NCBI RefSeq assembly: GCF_030867145.1
Contig: NC_134417.1
Location: forward strand, 95,255,278 to 95,319,277
DNA from: Opisthocomus hoazin
Taxonomy: Eukaryota; Chordata; Aves; Opisthocomiformes; Opisthocomidae
Direction: 5' to 3'
DNA: 64,000 bases
The number at the start of each line of letters is the position of its first letter. Positions within the stretch are counted from its first letter, which is position 1. Shown here in pieces: positions 42,099-54,100 of this stretch. The translations under genes were made by a program, and so were the position numbers. Under the pieces are notes generated by a model that ran no database searches, was not told where the DNA came from, and was given only the letters and a program-made list of their open reading frames with translations.

Positions 42099-42427
42099 CA
42101 GAGTCACAGAATCACAGAATGGTAGGGGTTGGCAGGGCCCTCTGTGGGTCACCCAGCCCAACCCCCTGCCCAAGCAGGGTCACCCAGAGCAGGGGGCACA
42201 GCACCGCGGCCAGGCGGGGCTGGAATATCTCCAGAGAAGGAGACTCCACAGCCTCCCTGGGCAGCCTGGGCCAGGGCTCCGTCACCCTCAGAGGGAAGAA
42301 GTTCTTCCTCGGGTTCAGCTGGAGCTTCCTCTGCTCCAGTTTGTGCCCATTGCCCCTTGTCCTGTCGCTGGGCACCGCTGCAAAGAGTCTGGCCCCATCC
42401 TGACCCCCACCCTGCAGATATTTGTAA
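42099..42427 (-). mobile_element. CR1 LINE 3' part, young type, minus strand
   Basis: Starts at the left with CACAGAGTCACAGAATCACA, the reversed 3' tail, and runs through the reversed 3' UTR to CCTGCAGATATTTGTAAGG. 5'-truncated. Confidence 0.95.
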
Positions 42428-45400
42428 GGATATATTGGGTCCCCTTTTCGCCGAGCAGCGCTGCGTTCTGCTCCGCTTGCCAGTCCCATCGCTTTCGGGG
42501 TGGCTGCAAGGGCCAGAAATAAAAGAGCTTAAGCACTAACGACACAAAACGTTTCTCGATGTCACGTGAACCCACTCTGAGCGCCAGGACGTGGAGAATG
42601 GTGTGTGAGGACAAATGAAAATGGATGTACTGGTGTGACGCTGGTACCTGCCACGCCAGCTGTGCCGGTCTTGGCACGGCTCACGGTCCCTGGACCACAC
42701 GTCCCTGGGCTTGGGGAGACGTTGCTGGGGGCTGGAGGAGAGCGGCCCCCCGCTCCCCATGGCTGAGGGCACGCAGACGCCGCTCGTGCTGCTCCTCTCC
42801 CACCTCCCGGCCCCAGGGCCGCAGCCCTGCGGGTGGTTGGACTCGGGGGGCTGGAGGCTCAGCGCCGCGGTGGGGTCCGCCGAGCCATCCCCACGCCGGG
42901 CGCTGGGCGCGGGCAGCAGCGCCTGGGTCCGTACGGGGCGGAGGTGAGGAGCCCGTTCCAGCTCCGCGTGCGTCAGGGACCCAGGGTGAGCGGGGGGATG
43001 GACGGTTCGCGGTCACCATGCGGAGTGCGGAGATGGCGGCAGCGGAACCGGGCGGTTTCCACAGCCAGCACGGTGAGGCGGCTGCTCGCGCCCGCTGGAG
43101 CGAGCTCCGGGGATAAAAGTGCAGAGCGTAGGCGTCCGGGCTGGAGATATCCCTGCTTCCTCCCACGGTGCTGATAACGTAAATTACAAGGTCTGGCAGG
43201 CACGCGCTAACGAGCAGTTGCACAAGACGGGGATGTTACCGTGGGCTGGATCAGGCCCGAGGACGGGCGACGGCAGCTCCCTGGCACCGCTGTGCCGAGC
43301 GCCTGTCTCCACGCACGTCCGCACCGCGCCACGACCACAGACCGTGCCGGCAGAGCTGAGGTCTGCTGCTCCCCGGCTCTGCGTCCGGCACGCCGGAGGG
43401 TCCCCATGGACCCCCCATGCAGGGGGCCTGGGCTGGATGGGCTTTCGAGATCCCTTCCCACCCAAACCGCTCGGTGATTCTGTGATTCTGAAGGACCTTT
43501 GCTGGTGCTGGTGGCATTCAGCATCTTACTCCGTGGTCTAAAAGCCAGCAGGAGGACACGGGTGTTGAAAACATACGGATGACCTACAGGTAAAGTCACA
43601 GCCTGGGGATCACGGGTGAGCAAGGACCCCCCAGACGCGCGTGCACGGCAGCGGAGCGGGTCACCCCAGACACGTGTGTGCGAGGCGGAGGCGAAGCTGA
43701 CGCAGGGGCAGCACCGAGGCTGCGTCGCGGCGTTCGGCAGCGGCGAGACCAGCGCTGGGAAATGGCATCCGGAGGTTTGCGTTTTGAAAAGTGATTAAGA
43801 TGTCTGAGAGGATTCAGAAAAGAAACCTGCAAATGAACTGGGGTTTGGAGAGAACGCTTTACTTTGATCTTTCTAAGCCTTACAGCCGCATCAGAGCAGA
43901 GGCTGAGCGGCGGTTTTTCGTTGCAATGCCCAAACACCCTTCCAGGGACGGCAGGCAGCCGGAGTGTCAGCGCTGGGAGGACGCGCAAGGCTGCTGGCAG
44001 AGCGCTCTCCGAGACACCTCACCAGTATCCCGCCAGCAAAGGGTGACTGGCGAGGTTCCCCCTCCCGCCTTGTCTCAGAAGGGCTGGGAAATGAGTTCTT
44101 CCCGGTGTTTTAACTGGCGACACGCGCCACGTCCACAGGCAAGAGATTCCCAAATAGACGGAAGAGCAGCGTGGGGTCACGGAGAGCAGCGCTCCAGCAG
44201 CAGTGGGGCACGGACACAGGCGCCAAGCGAGTCACTCGCAGAAAGAACAAACCTCGATTTGGGGATATATTCACGGGAGACTGAAGAATTTAAAATCGGT
44301 TTAAAATGTTTGTTAGAATTAGCTTACATTCGTGTGACCCCTGAGCTCTCCAGCCGACGTTCCGAGGTCCGTCTCTGACTCCAACCCCCACGGCGTTGTG
44401 GCAAGAGCCGCAGGGGTATCGGTGCCGCGGGGGCTCGGGCAGAGCGCGAGGCAGGCAGGATTTGGGGAGGGAGCACGGCTCCTCCCGGGCCAGCTGCTCC
44501 GGCTGCGGGAGGGCTGACGAGACCTCAGCCCCCAACTTTCCCTGCTTCAATAAAGCCACGGCCAAGAGCATCGCAGGCACGGCGCAGCGTACGGCGCAGC
44601 GCGTTGCCGGTCGGCTCCTTGCCTCCTGATGCCGGCGGGTCTCGGCCGGACACCTCCGGGAGCTCCTGATCCAGCCAAACACGGTCTGGGCTCAGGCAAA
44701 AAACGCCACTGGTCTCACCACAGCGGTCACCGGGCGAGGTTTCGCAGCCGGTGAAGCCCAGGGTGATCGCGCAGGGCCCTCGCGCCGGTGCGTCCCGTAG
44801 CTGCGTGGGAAGGGGACGCAGGCGCCGGGGACGGGGCAGCTGCTGCCCGGGAACAGCGGCGCCGGACTGGTGCCGTGCTCAGAGAAAGAGCCTGCGGGCG
44901 TTATCTCTGGCGTTTAAATTTAATTGGGGAAATGACAGAGCAAAGCTGGAAGAAAATAAACTTGGTGTGACACCGTGTCTTGGGCGGGAGACGTTCTGCT
45001 GACCTCGGCGGTCTGGCTATCGCGGAGCAGCCCCCGTCTCCACTGCGACGAGCAGGGGGACGCGTTGCCTGCAACCAGCCCTTCACGCCAGACGTCCCAA
45101 AATTAGGCTTCTGATGCCAGCCCTTTCAAGACGGATTTTCAGATCTGTCCCTTTTTCTCGGTCATCCAAGAAATTCTGCTTGGGGTTTGCATTTAAATTC
45201 GTATTTTTTAGTCTAATCTTTCCTTTTCAGTGATTTTTAGTTGACTTTCCTCTGTGCAAGGAAATTAAGCCTTCTGCAGCACTACGTGAACACGTTACCG
45301 GCCGGGATTATCACCTATTTGTCTCGACTGACTGCGGTCCCATGACGATCACTAACTGTAGGACAACCGCCCACGGACTCCACCAGCACCCGTCCAGCTC

Positions 45401-46405
45401 CGAGCACCAGCCCGCAGCGTTCGCTCAGGATCCTGCCTCAGAGCCGAGGGGCCGTGCTGCGGGCTGGGGCTCTGACCCAGGTCTGCGGCAGCGGTTGGGG
45501 CTGAGCAGCTCCCCGTGGGCTTGGGGAGGTGCCTGACCCCGCAGCAGACCCGCCGGCGTCCGTGGGTTGCAGGGTGAGTGCTCAGGCTCGTCTCCCCAGG
45601 TCTCACTTCTCACCCAGCTTTGGACAGCGTTCACTTTCAGTGCTCGGCTGGAGCATAGAGATAAGGGGAAAGCAGAAAGCAACGGATTTTTTTCTTTTTT
45701 CTCATGTTCCTTCTCCAAGAAAGAAAGGGAAGATACCAAAACGCGTACGTGTGTGTGTATGTGTGCACACAGATTTGTTAAAAAAAAAGACTGATCCTGC
45801 TGCCCGGGCTCCACAGACCTTACAGAAATTGAGGAATCTCCCCATGGACCTCTGGAAACTCCCGAGGCTGCAGCAACTCCCGCTTTCCCGACGCCAACTT
45901 CATGAAAACGTGGCCGTTTGCCCAGCAGCTTTGATGGGGCGACGGCGCAGGACCGCACACACGTTTCAGAAACATCCAGGACCTGCAGCCTGGCACCGGC
46001 TCTGCCCTCTGAGCAGCCAGCAGACCCGGGAGACCCCGAGAACGGCCTTCAGACAGCTGTGTTGGGCAAACCATCAAAGCGGTTTTCTCGTAAGAGATGA
46101 TGAAATAAGCGCTCTTCACAGTAGAGGAACTGGGAGATACCCAGAAGGCAACCCCGCCAGATCGCGCTGTCGCTTCCCACGTGGGCGGACTGGAGAGCCC
46201 TCAGCACACGACCCCGAGGAGCTCTCTGTAGAAACGAACCCAGCTGCTCTGCTGGCACCGGGCGTGAAGCCGTTCTGTAGGGTCGGTGCACCCAACGGAA
46301 CCCAAAGGGCTGAAGTGTCTGCAGGAGAGGACACAGAGAACAGACTCCTTGCTCCGGGACGGGCTCACGGGGCCAGGGGCACCCACCCAGCTCTTCGGGA
46401 CCCTT
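42428..46405. other. Intergenic sequence; one CR1 tail and one GT-rich microsatellite
   Basis: No gene recognised in 4 kb. A CR1 3' end in plus orientation lies at about 43,421-43,490 (CTGGATGGGCTTTCGAGATC, tail GGTGATTCTGTGATTCTG). A short GT-rich microsatellite lies near 45,749-45,770. AT-richer patches lie at 44,250-44,340 and 45,180-45,270. Confidence 0.5.
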
Positions 46406-46870
46406 AGAATCACAGAACCATAGGTTGGAAAATACCTCTGAGATCATCAGGTCCAACCGTCACCCCAACACCCCCATGCCTGCTAAACCATGTCCCCAAG
46501 GGCCACATCCCCACGGTGTTTGAACCCCTCCAGGGATGGGGACTCCCCCCCTGCCCTGGGCAGCCTGGCCCAACCCCTGACCACTCTCTCAGCGCAGACA
46601 TTTTCCCCAATCTCCAACCTGAACCCCCCCGACGCAGCCTGAGGCCATCGCCTCTCGTCCTGTCGCTGGGTCCTGGGGAGCAGAGCCCAACCCCCCCCTC
46701 CCTGCCCCCTCCTGTCAGGGAGCTGCAGAGAGCGATGAGGTCTCCCCTCAGCCTCCTCTTCCCCAGCCTGAGCAGCCCCAGCTCCCTCAGCCGCTCCCCA
46801 CAGGACTTGTTCTGCAGCCCCCTCCCCAGCCTGGCTGCCCGTCTCCGGACACCCCTGCCCGGCTCCGTGC
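46406..46870 (-). mobile_element. CR1 LINE 3' part, another subfamily, minus strand
   Basis: Begins AGAATCACAGAACCATAGGT at the left, the reversed 3' end. Contains TGTTTGAACCCCTCCAGGGA and CTGCAGAGAGCGATGAGG. Differs from the young type in the first 120 bases. 5'-truncated. Confidence 0.93.
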
Positions 46871-48009
46871 CGTCGGCAGCTCGCCGCGTCGCTCCGAGAA
46901 CGGAAAGACGCAGCAAAGCGCAGTCTGCGGAGAAGGCTGCGGGCACGGGGTGCGCGCCTCGCGTGCCCGCCGCGGCGTCGTTGGCGGTGGCCCAGACCCG
47001 ACGCGGACGCGGCTGCGTCAGGGGAGAGCCGGACCGGCGTTAGCGGAGCGAGCTCACGGCTCGCAAAGCCCTCACGGGCCTTTGGAAGCGTCGATGGACG
47101 CAGGGTGGAGGGACCCGGACACGGAGGGGGCAGGGATTCTCTCACCGCACCCCCAGCACCGGGCCCCCTCCTCCTCCTCCTCCCTTCCCACCATCACCTC
47201 TGAGGAGTGGGGTGGGAGCCAGCCCCCAGCCCCCCAGCACGGCCCAGTCCCAGCTCAGCAGCCCCCCGAGCCCCCGGCATCACCGCCCCGCGGGGCTCTG
47301 GTCCCGGTGGGACCGCGGGAGGAATCCGTCGGGGTCCCGCCTGCCTCAGCGGCCGCTCCGCAGCTCGCCCCGTCTCCCCGATCCCAGCGTCTCCTTTAAT
47401 CTGCCGGGGTTGGTGACCCCGTTTCCGTTGTTCCTCAGCGTTTTGGAGGACGCCCTCCGGTCGCCATCGCTCTCCCCTGCCTCGGCCGGGCAGCGAGCTC
47501 CGCCGGCTCTGGTGCTGCCGGCGCGGTGCCGTGCCGGAGCCCTGCCCTTCTCGTGGTCACCCCGCAGGCCGCTTTCGGGGTGACCCCAGCCGGGGTGGGC
47601 TCTGTCGGCCCCTTCCCAGCAGCAGCGCTGGGGCTGGCGGCCGACGCCTGTGGCCGCAGAGAGCCGATGGACGCCATCGCCCGTGGCCTCGCTGGACGGG
47701 ACCACCGCCCGCTGCCGTGCCAGCCCCCCGCCCCGGCACCACGCGGGCCTTCGCACCGGGGCCCTGCGGCGGGGGGCGGCTGCAGAGGGGACCCCGCGGT
47801 GGGACGGCGGTGGGTTCACGTCTGGGCCCAGCCGCGTGTCCCCGCTCCCTTGGCGGCCCCGCCATGACGCGCGTGGCGACGCAGCTGGGCCGCGGGGCTG
47901 GCGGGAGGGCCCGAGCCCGGGGGGGGGTCCCGGGCGGGGCTGGGGGGGTCTGCACGGCCCCGGGGGGGCCGCACCACGCTGGGGGTCCGGGGCGGGGGCT
48001 GGCGGGGGG
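46871..48009. other. Intergenic GC-rich sequence upstream of AGAP3
   Basis: No gene or repeat family recognised. CpG content rises toward the AGAP3 promoter. Confidence 0.5.
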
Positions 48010-48425
48010 CCTGGGGCCGGGCAGGGCCGCGCTGCCGCAGCGGGACCGGCGGCGGGGGGGGGCGGGAGGGGGCCGGGGGTCCGGCCGGGTCCAGGGTCCG
48101 GGTGCCGGGTGGGGTCCGGGGGTCGGGGTCCAGGTGCCGGGCGGGGTTCGGGGTCCGGGTGCCGGGCAGGTCCGGGGGTCGGGGGTCCGGCGGGGTCCGG
48201 GGGCCGGGCGGGTCCCGGGGTCGGGGGTCCGGCGGGGTCCGGGCGGGGGTCGGGTGCCGGGGGCCCGGCGGGGTCCGGGGTCCGGGCGGGTCCGGGGGTC
48301 GGGGGTCCGGCGGGGTCCGGGTGGGGGTCGGGTGCCGGGGGTCCGGCCGGGTCCAGGGTCCGGGTGCCGGGCGGGTCCAGGGGTCGGGGTCCGGGCGGGG
48401 GTCGGGTGCTGGGCGCGGGGCCGCG
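48010..48425. repeat. G-rich minisatellite upstream of AGAP3
   Basis: Units around GGGGTCGGGGGTCCGGCGGG and GGGTCCGGGTGCCGGGCGGG, about 20-50 bases long, with strong G runs on the plus strand. Ends about 200 bases before the AGAP3 start codon. Confidence 0.88.
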
Positions 48426-48439
48426 TGGGGCGGGGCGGG

Positions 48440-48624
48440 GCCTGCCCGGTGCCGGTGACGCGGTGGCGGGCGGGGCGGGGCGGGGGCGGCGCGTGACGCG
48501 GGGCGCGCGGCGCGGCGGGGGCGGCAGAGCCCGCAGAGCGGCGGAGGAGCGCGGCCATGCAGCGGCTGCCGCCGGCCCCGCGCCCCTGACCGCCCCCGGC
48601 CCCAGCCCCGGCCCCGCCGCCGCC
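48440..48624 (+). promoter_or_regulatory. AGAP3: CpG-island promoter and 5' UTR of AGAP3
   Basis: Contains GGCGGGGCGGGGCGGGGG (Sp1-type boxes, about 48,470-48,488) flanked by two TGACGCG elements like CREB half-sites (about 48,455 and 48,494). Then GC-rich leader to GCCGCCGCCATGA, a strong start context. Confidence 0.6.
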
Positions 48625-48901
48625 ATGAACTTCCAGGGCGGGCCCGGGCAGAGCCCGCAGCAGCAGAGCCTGGCGGCGCCGGGCGGGCCGGTGCCGGTGC
48701 CGGTGCCCGGCCCCTCGGTCCCGCAGCCCGGCGGGCCCCCGCCGCCGCAGTTCGGGCTCTCCAACTCGGCGGCGATCCGGGCCGAGATCGGCCGCTTCGA
48801 GTCGGTGCACCCCAACATCTACGCCATCTACGACCTCATCGAGCGCGTGGAGGACCTGGCGCTGCAGAGCCAGATCCGCGAGCACGTCATCTCCATCGAG
48901 G
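48625..48901 (+). CDS. AGAP3: AGAP3, first coding exon (partial gene)
   Basis: Arf GTPase-activating protein of the centaurin-gamma family: GTPase-like domain, PH domain, ArfGAP domain and ankyrin repeats; links small GTPase signalling to membrane traffic and, in neurons, to glutamate receptors. Only the N-terminus is here: 92 codons plus one base, starting [20 protein letters not shown], a Pro-rich stretch, then [20 protein letters not shown] and [10 protein letters not shown], followed by the donor GTGAGC. AGAP1 has the matching block without the Pro-rich insert, and AGAP3 lies next to TMUB1 in human, so AGAP3 is preferred. The frame is open upstream, but this ATG matches the family start. 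Exon 2 is not found before 64,000. Confidence 0.92.
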
Positions 48902-48904
48902 GTG

Positions 48905-49165
48905 AGCCGGGCCGAGCCGGGCCGAACCGGGCTGAACCGGGCTGAACCGGGCCGGGCTGAGCCGGGAACCGGGCTGAGCCGGGCCGGGCCGGGCCGAACC
49001 GGGAACCGGGCTGAACCGAGCCGGGATGAACCGAGCCGGGCCGAACGGGGCCGAACCGGGCAAAGCCGAACCGGGAACCGGGCCGAGTCGAACCGGGCCG
49101 AGCCGCCCCGAACGTGGCCGAGCCGGGCCGCGCCGAACCGGGAGCCGGGCCGAACCGGGCCGAGC
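48905..49165. repeat. Short tandem array at the start of AGAP3 intron 1
   Basis: GGGCTGAACCG, GGGCCGAACCG and GGGCCGAGCCG units of about 10 bases repeat for 260 bases right after the donor. Frames rich in Gly-Pro-Asn-Arg-Ala are artefacts. Confidence 0.88.
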
Positions 49166-51024
49166 CGTCGCGCTGCCCATTGTCCCCGCCGGCCGTGCAC
49201 CTGCTCCCGCTGCCTGCCCGCGGGGCCCGGCGGGAGCCCTGCCCGCCCCGGCGCTCCGCAGCCCGGCGGGCCCCGCGGCGGCGCGCGGGAGGCGGCGGGG
49301 CCGGGCCGGCCCGCGGGGGTGGCCGGAGGCGCGGCGGGGCCGGGCCGCGGCCTGCGGCGAGGCGGGGCCGGGGCCTTGCGGGCGCGGCGCCCCCGCTGCC
49401 GGTAGCCGGGCCGGGGGGGGGCGGGGGGCCCGGGCGGGTCCAGCCCCGCAGCGGCGGAGGGAGCGGCGGTCGGAGGGAGCGGGGGTCGCCCCGCACCGCC
49501 CCCGCCCCGGGGTCCGGCCCCGCGCCGCGGCCTGCAGCGCCGGTGGTCGCGGCCTGCGCGGGGCCGCGGGGGGAACGCGGGCCTTCGCGCCGGGGAGCCG
49601 GGGCCGGGGGAGGGGGCTCTGCCCCGGGTGGGGTGCGGTGTGCCGGCGTGCAGCGGCCCCGCAGCCCGGAGCCGCCTGGAGGGGCGGGCGGGGGCGAGGG
49701 AAGGGCCCGGGGCCCTGTGCTGGGAGGGGGCTGGCAGCGGCCCGGCCGGGGTCCCTGGGGCAGGCCCCGGGGGTCCTGGGGGGCTCTGCCCTGTGGCGAG
49801 GGAGCCGCGGTGCTGCCGGGTCGGCCGGAGGAGCCCTGGCTGGCTGCGGCGGTTGGCCCCCGCCGCTGCTGCCCGGCCGCGGCGTTTCGGCCCCCGTGGC
49901 CGGTGACGCTGTGCGGGGCCGGTGACGCTGTGCGGGGCCGGTGACGCTGTGTGGGGCCGGTGGGCTGCGGCAGGTGGCTGCCCAGGAGCCCCCCGAGACG
50001 CCTGCATCCCGCTGCAGCCCGTGGCGTCGGTTCTTTGGGGAGCAGGAAAGCAAGAGGGGCTGTAACCAGTCTGGGAGGTTGCGTGGTCGAGGGGGTATGA
50101 ATTCAAGCATTTGTTTTGTCCGTCGTGCGGTGCAAGGACAGAGGATGCTCGGTGGGATCGGAACGGGGCAAACCTGAGACCAGTACAAGGAGGGGGCTTC
50201 CCTCCATTTCTGTGACCGCGCTGTGAATGTCCTGCCGCAGAAGGCTGTTGGATTCGTGGAATTTAATGAGCTGGAGAGGGAGGGCACTCGTGCCGGGGAC
50301 CAGCGTGGGCACTGGGGCTGGCACAGGCCATGGCAGGGCCTCAGCCGCACGCACCAGGGCTCCAGCTGCTCTCCAGCTGGGGAGGTCGGGGTGGTCCTGG
50401 CAGGGGAAGACCCTCTCGCATCCGTTCCCGTGGGGTTCCCGCAGCTCTTCCTCCTGCCTCCGATGCCAGCTGCAGCAGAAGACCTGAGGGAGCGGTAACC
50501 GGGATGACGTGGTCTGATTCGGCTCGCGATTCCCGTGCGGTGGGACAGAAACTGCCTGAGATGCGGCTGCACAACGCCTGGGCGTCACCCCGAGCTGCTC
50601 ACGGGGCCGTCTCCGCGGGCAGAGTGTGGGTGGCCAGCCGTCCGTCCCTGCGTCCCTGCCCGTCGCACCTCGGCTCCCTCCCCGCAGGGACGTGGAGCCG
50701 GGTGCCGGGGGCGCGTGTCCCTCCCCTCCGCCGTCCGTCTTCGCCCGCCTGCGCCCTGTCCTGCGCCGCGTGAATGTGTGTAAGCCGACGGCGAGCACGT
50801 TGGCGTTGAGGTGCGTCTCTTAGCAACTCCACTCGCGGTGCGTGCTTTCTCCTGCTGCTCAAAGGATGGTGCGAAAACAGAATCCTTTCACGTGCCGCCG
50901 CGGGCGGTGAGGGCTTCCCAAGGCTGGGTGGCAGCTGGCTCGTCTCGCCCGACGCCGAGGTGTGAGAGTGACCAGCGCGCTAGCGAGCGGCCGCGGCGCA
51001 GCTCGCTCGGCGTCGGGCTGGGCG

Positions 51025-51184
51025 TCACAGAATCACAGAATGGTCGGGGTTGGAAGGGACCTCTGTGGGTCACCCAGTCCAACCCCCTGCCGAAGCAGGG
51101 TCACCTAGAGCAGGCTGCACGGGACCTTGTCCAGGCGGGTCTTGAATATCTCCAGAGAAGGAGACTCCACAACCTCCCAGTCGT
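51025..51184 (-). mobile_element. CR1 LINE 3' end, minus strand
   Basis: Reversed 3' tail CACAGAATCACAGAATGGTC at the left, then 150 bases of 3' UTR with CTTGAATATCTCCAGAGAAG. Strongly 5'-truncated. Confidence 0.94.
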
Positions 51185-54100
51185 CGAGGGCTTTGCCTGC
51201 TCTGGCCGCAGACGCCTCCCGTCTCCTCTGGTCCCCCCCCACCTCCTCCATCCTTGCTTTCCAGCTGCGGAGTCCCGCAGATTTCCTTGTCTTGGCTGTG
51301 TTCCCCACCTACCTGCTCGGCCTGGGTTGAGCGGTGATCCGGAGCACGCCGTGGCTGCGCGGTGACACGCGGTGCGTTACCAGGGACCTGAGAGGCTGCG
51401 TTAGCCGTGGGAAGTTTTCCTGGAGACGTTATCGTTTCTTGATGTGCCTGTGTCTGGAGGGAACAGCCTGCTAAACCGCACGGTTTGGGCTTGGTACGGA
51501 AATTGCTCAGAGGGTTTTTGTTTGTTGTTTATGTTCTTGATCCGAAGATCAGATTCTGTGACCGTAACGACTGCTTCCGTTCCTAAAATCTGTTACGGAG
51601 CTGCCCGTGACATCCCACGTTCAGCTTCCGAGCACCAGGTGCTGGATGCTGCCGGACGTGCTCGTGCCCTCTTACCGGGTCGCTTTCTGCAGGCCACTCC
51701 GTGGTTTTTCAGAGGGAGCGGGCAGGGCCGGTGCCTTTCCGCGGTGGGACCGGTGTGCCGGAGCCGGGCTTGCCGCCGCGTCAGCGCCGGTTCCCACCTT
51801 CGGAGCGGCGTCGGCGGGTCGGAGGGGGAGGCGGTAGCAGAAGCGTGTTGTACCGAAACCGCGTGGTTTTGTGGCTCGTGCTGCGGACGGCGCTGCCGGG
51901 GAGGGAGGCGAAGCCAGCGCTGGGTGGGCTGCTGCAGCCCCGAGCCCCCGCAGCCGCCTCGGGGGAAGGAGCCTCAAACCAGAGGAGTCTGGAGTGGACA
52001 GGGGGCGAGAACCACGTGCGGACGGAGCCGGGGGCTGCTCGCCGGCCGGCCTGTCCTGGGCCCGGACGGAGGTGTCACGGAGGAGGGGGCAAACTGGCTT
52101 TATTGGGGTCTCCTCCCTGTAGCCGGTGCGTGGTTTGGCGGCGGTGGCAGGAGGGAGGGCTGCTGGGCACCCAGCGCTGGGGAAGGCGGCGAGCTTGGCT
52201 GGTCGCCGGCGTCAGCTGAATCACAGGCAGGACCCGGTGGTTTTCAGTAGTTTCTAACCGCCAAATTTGGACAGATTTTCAGGGGGCTAGCAAAAAGCGT
52301 TTCCCTCATCCCAGGCTTGTGCCTGTGCCAAATTTCAGAGACTGCTGCAAGCTGCTGAGCTCTGTAAAGGATTTTATGTATGCATAAAGAAAAATGGTAC
52401 GCAGCTTTGCTTCTGAGGCTGGTACAAGCCCTGCTTGTGACAAATGTGACCTCTAACTATGCTACTCTGGAGCAGACTATAGACAGAATGATATTAATAG
52501 AATTTGTAATTAGAACAGTAGTTACACAGCACTTAATTTCTTTCATAGAGGTAAATTTTCAGAAGTGACCAAAACGCGGGTTCTAGGCAGGGAGAGCGAC
52601 GCCGGCGGCGCGGAGACGTTGCCCGAGGGATGCCAGGACCGGCCTGGGAGCTGCGTGGGGCAGCGGGAGCCAGCGTGGATCTGCTGAGCGACGGCAGAGT
52701 GAGCCAGGACAGCGGAGGTGCGGAAGGAGGACCGTGGCGTGGGGCGGAGAAGGTGCTTGCAGAGAGGGCTTCTGTGTGCGTGAAGTGATGGAAGCCAGGA
52801 GGGAGGAGGTGGGAGAGATGAGGAGAAGCAGGTGAGATCACTCAGCAGAGCTTTTCTCAGATGGCAGGGATTCTTCCCTGGTGTTACCATCGTGCACGTC
52901 TTGCAGCCCACCTGAAGGCTCTCGGGAGAAGCTCGCAGGAGGTTGTCAGCCGTGGTGAGAGGACTTGGCGGCCAGGTAGCAGGAGCAAGGACCTCTCTGT
53001 CTGAGTGAGGGTGGTCAGAGGTTTACCCAGAGCGTGTGCTTTTCCCTTTGCTGTCCTTTCATACCCCTCCAACACACTGCTAAACTCGTTTTGGTTCCTT
53101 GCTGCATTTTAAGAAGCGTGATAAGTTTGGAGAAGCTTTCCTCTGCGTTTTTCTGCTGCTGCTTCTCTGGCAAAGGCACAGGATGAAAACATCCCTGGAG
53201 AAGGCTCTGCCGACAGCAGACTGGCCGTTAGCTGTGGCTCTGCGTCTGGCTTTTGCTGGGCGGGAATTACCTCTGCGTGTCGGCTTTGCGTCGCTCCAGG
53301 TCCCAGCTGTTTCCCTGGGTTGAAGACCGGAGTGGACCACTGGGTCGCGTGGTAGGAACCCTTTCATCCCAAGGTTTTAGCCTTTTCCCAGTCAGCTAAA
53401 TAGAAGGCATCTGGTTAAGGCACATCTTTGATGTGTGGTTGCAGTCTAGGGCCTTGCTGCCCTAGGAGTTCATCTCCATAATTAGACATCTCGCTGTTAA
53501 TAATTATTAGCATAACTTTTTCAGTAGGCATCTCCAAGACCCTGGACTTTTTGCGTTTCTCTCTAAGAGTAAGGAGTTCTTTGATACTGGGTATTTTTGT
53601 GTTTAAAGCTGCTTGTACCAATTAATGAGGTCTTTTTTGAGGACTCTTCTGTCTCTTTTTCTGACGAGTTAATGAGGAATCTTTTCTGATGAGGCTTTCC
53701 TGTCTCTTTTTCTGACGAGTTAAGCTGGCTGAACCTTGTCATTTTATTCCGTTCCAGCGTAAGTTTTACAGCTCCATTCCGCATCCTTTTCCAATGTCTT
53801 TTAAAACTGGTTCCTGATGCTCTGGTTCACGGAGCGAAATCTGAGGCAGGAGTTGCTGTGGATGCAGTATCTTCTTGAGGAAGGTGAGGACGAAGCTGAC
53901 TGGAGCCCTCCCAGCGTCCTGCCTGGGTTCTGGGGAGCCCCGTGCTGCCAGGCCACGCGCAGGGTTTGCCGGCGTGTCCTCGCTCAGCTGAATCAGCCTC
54001 GAGTAAATTACACCCTTTGGGAAGGAGAGCGTTCTGCTTAGCCAGCTTTTTCCTGCTAATTCCATGACCTCTGCAGAATTGCCCTGTTTGTGTGTGCCTG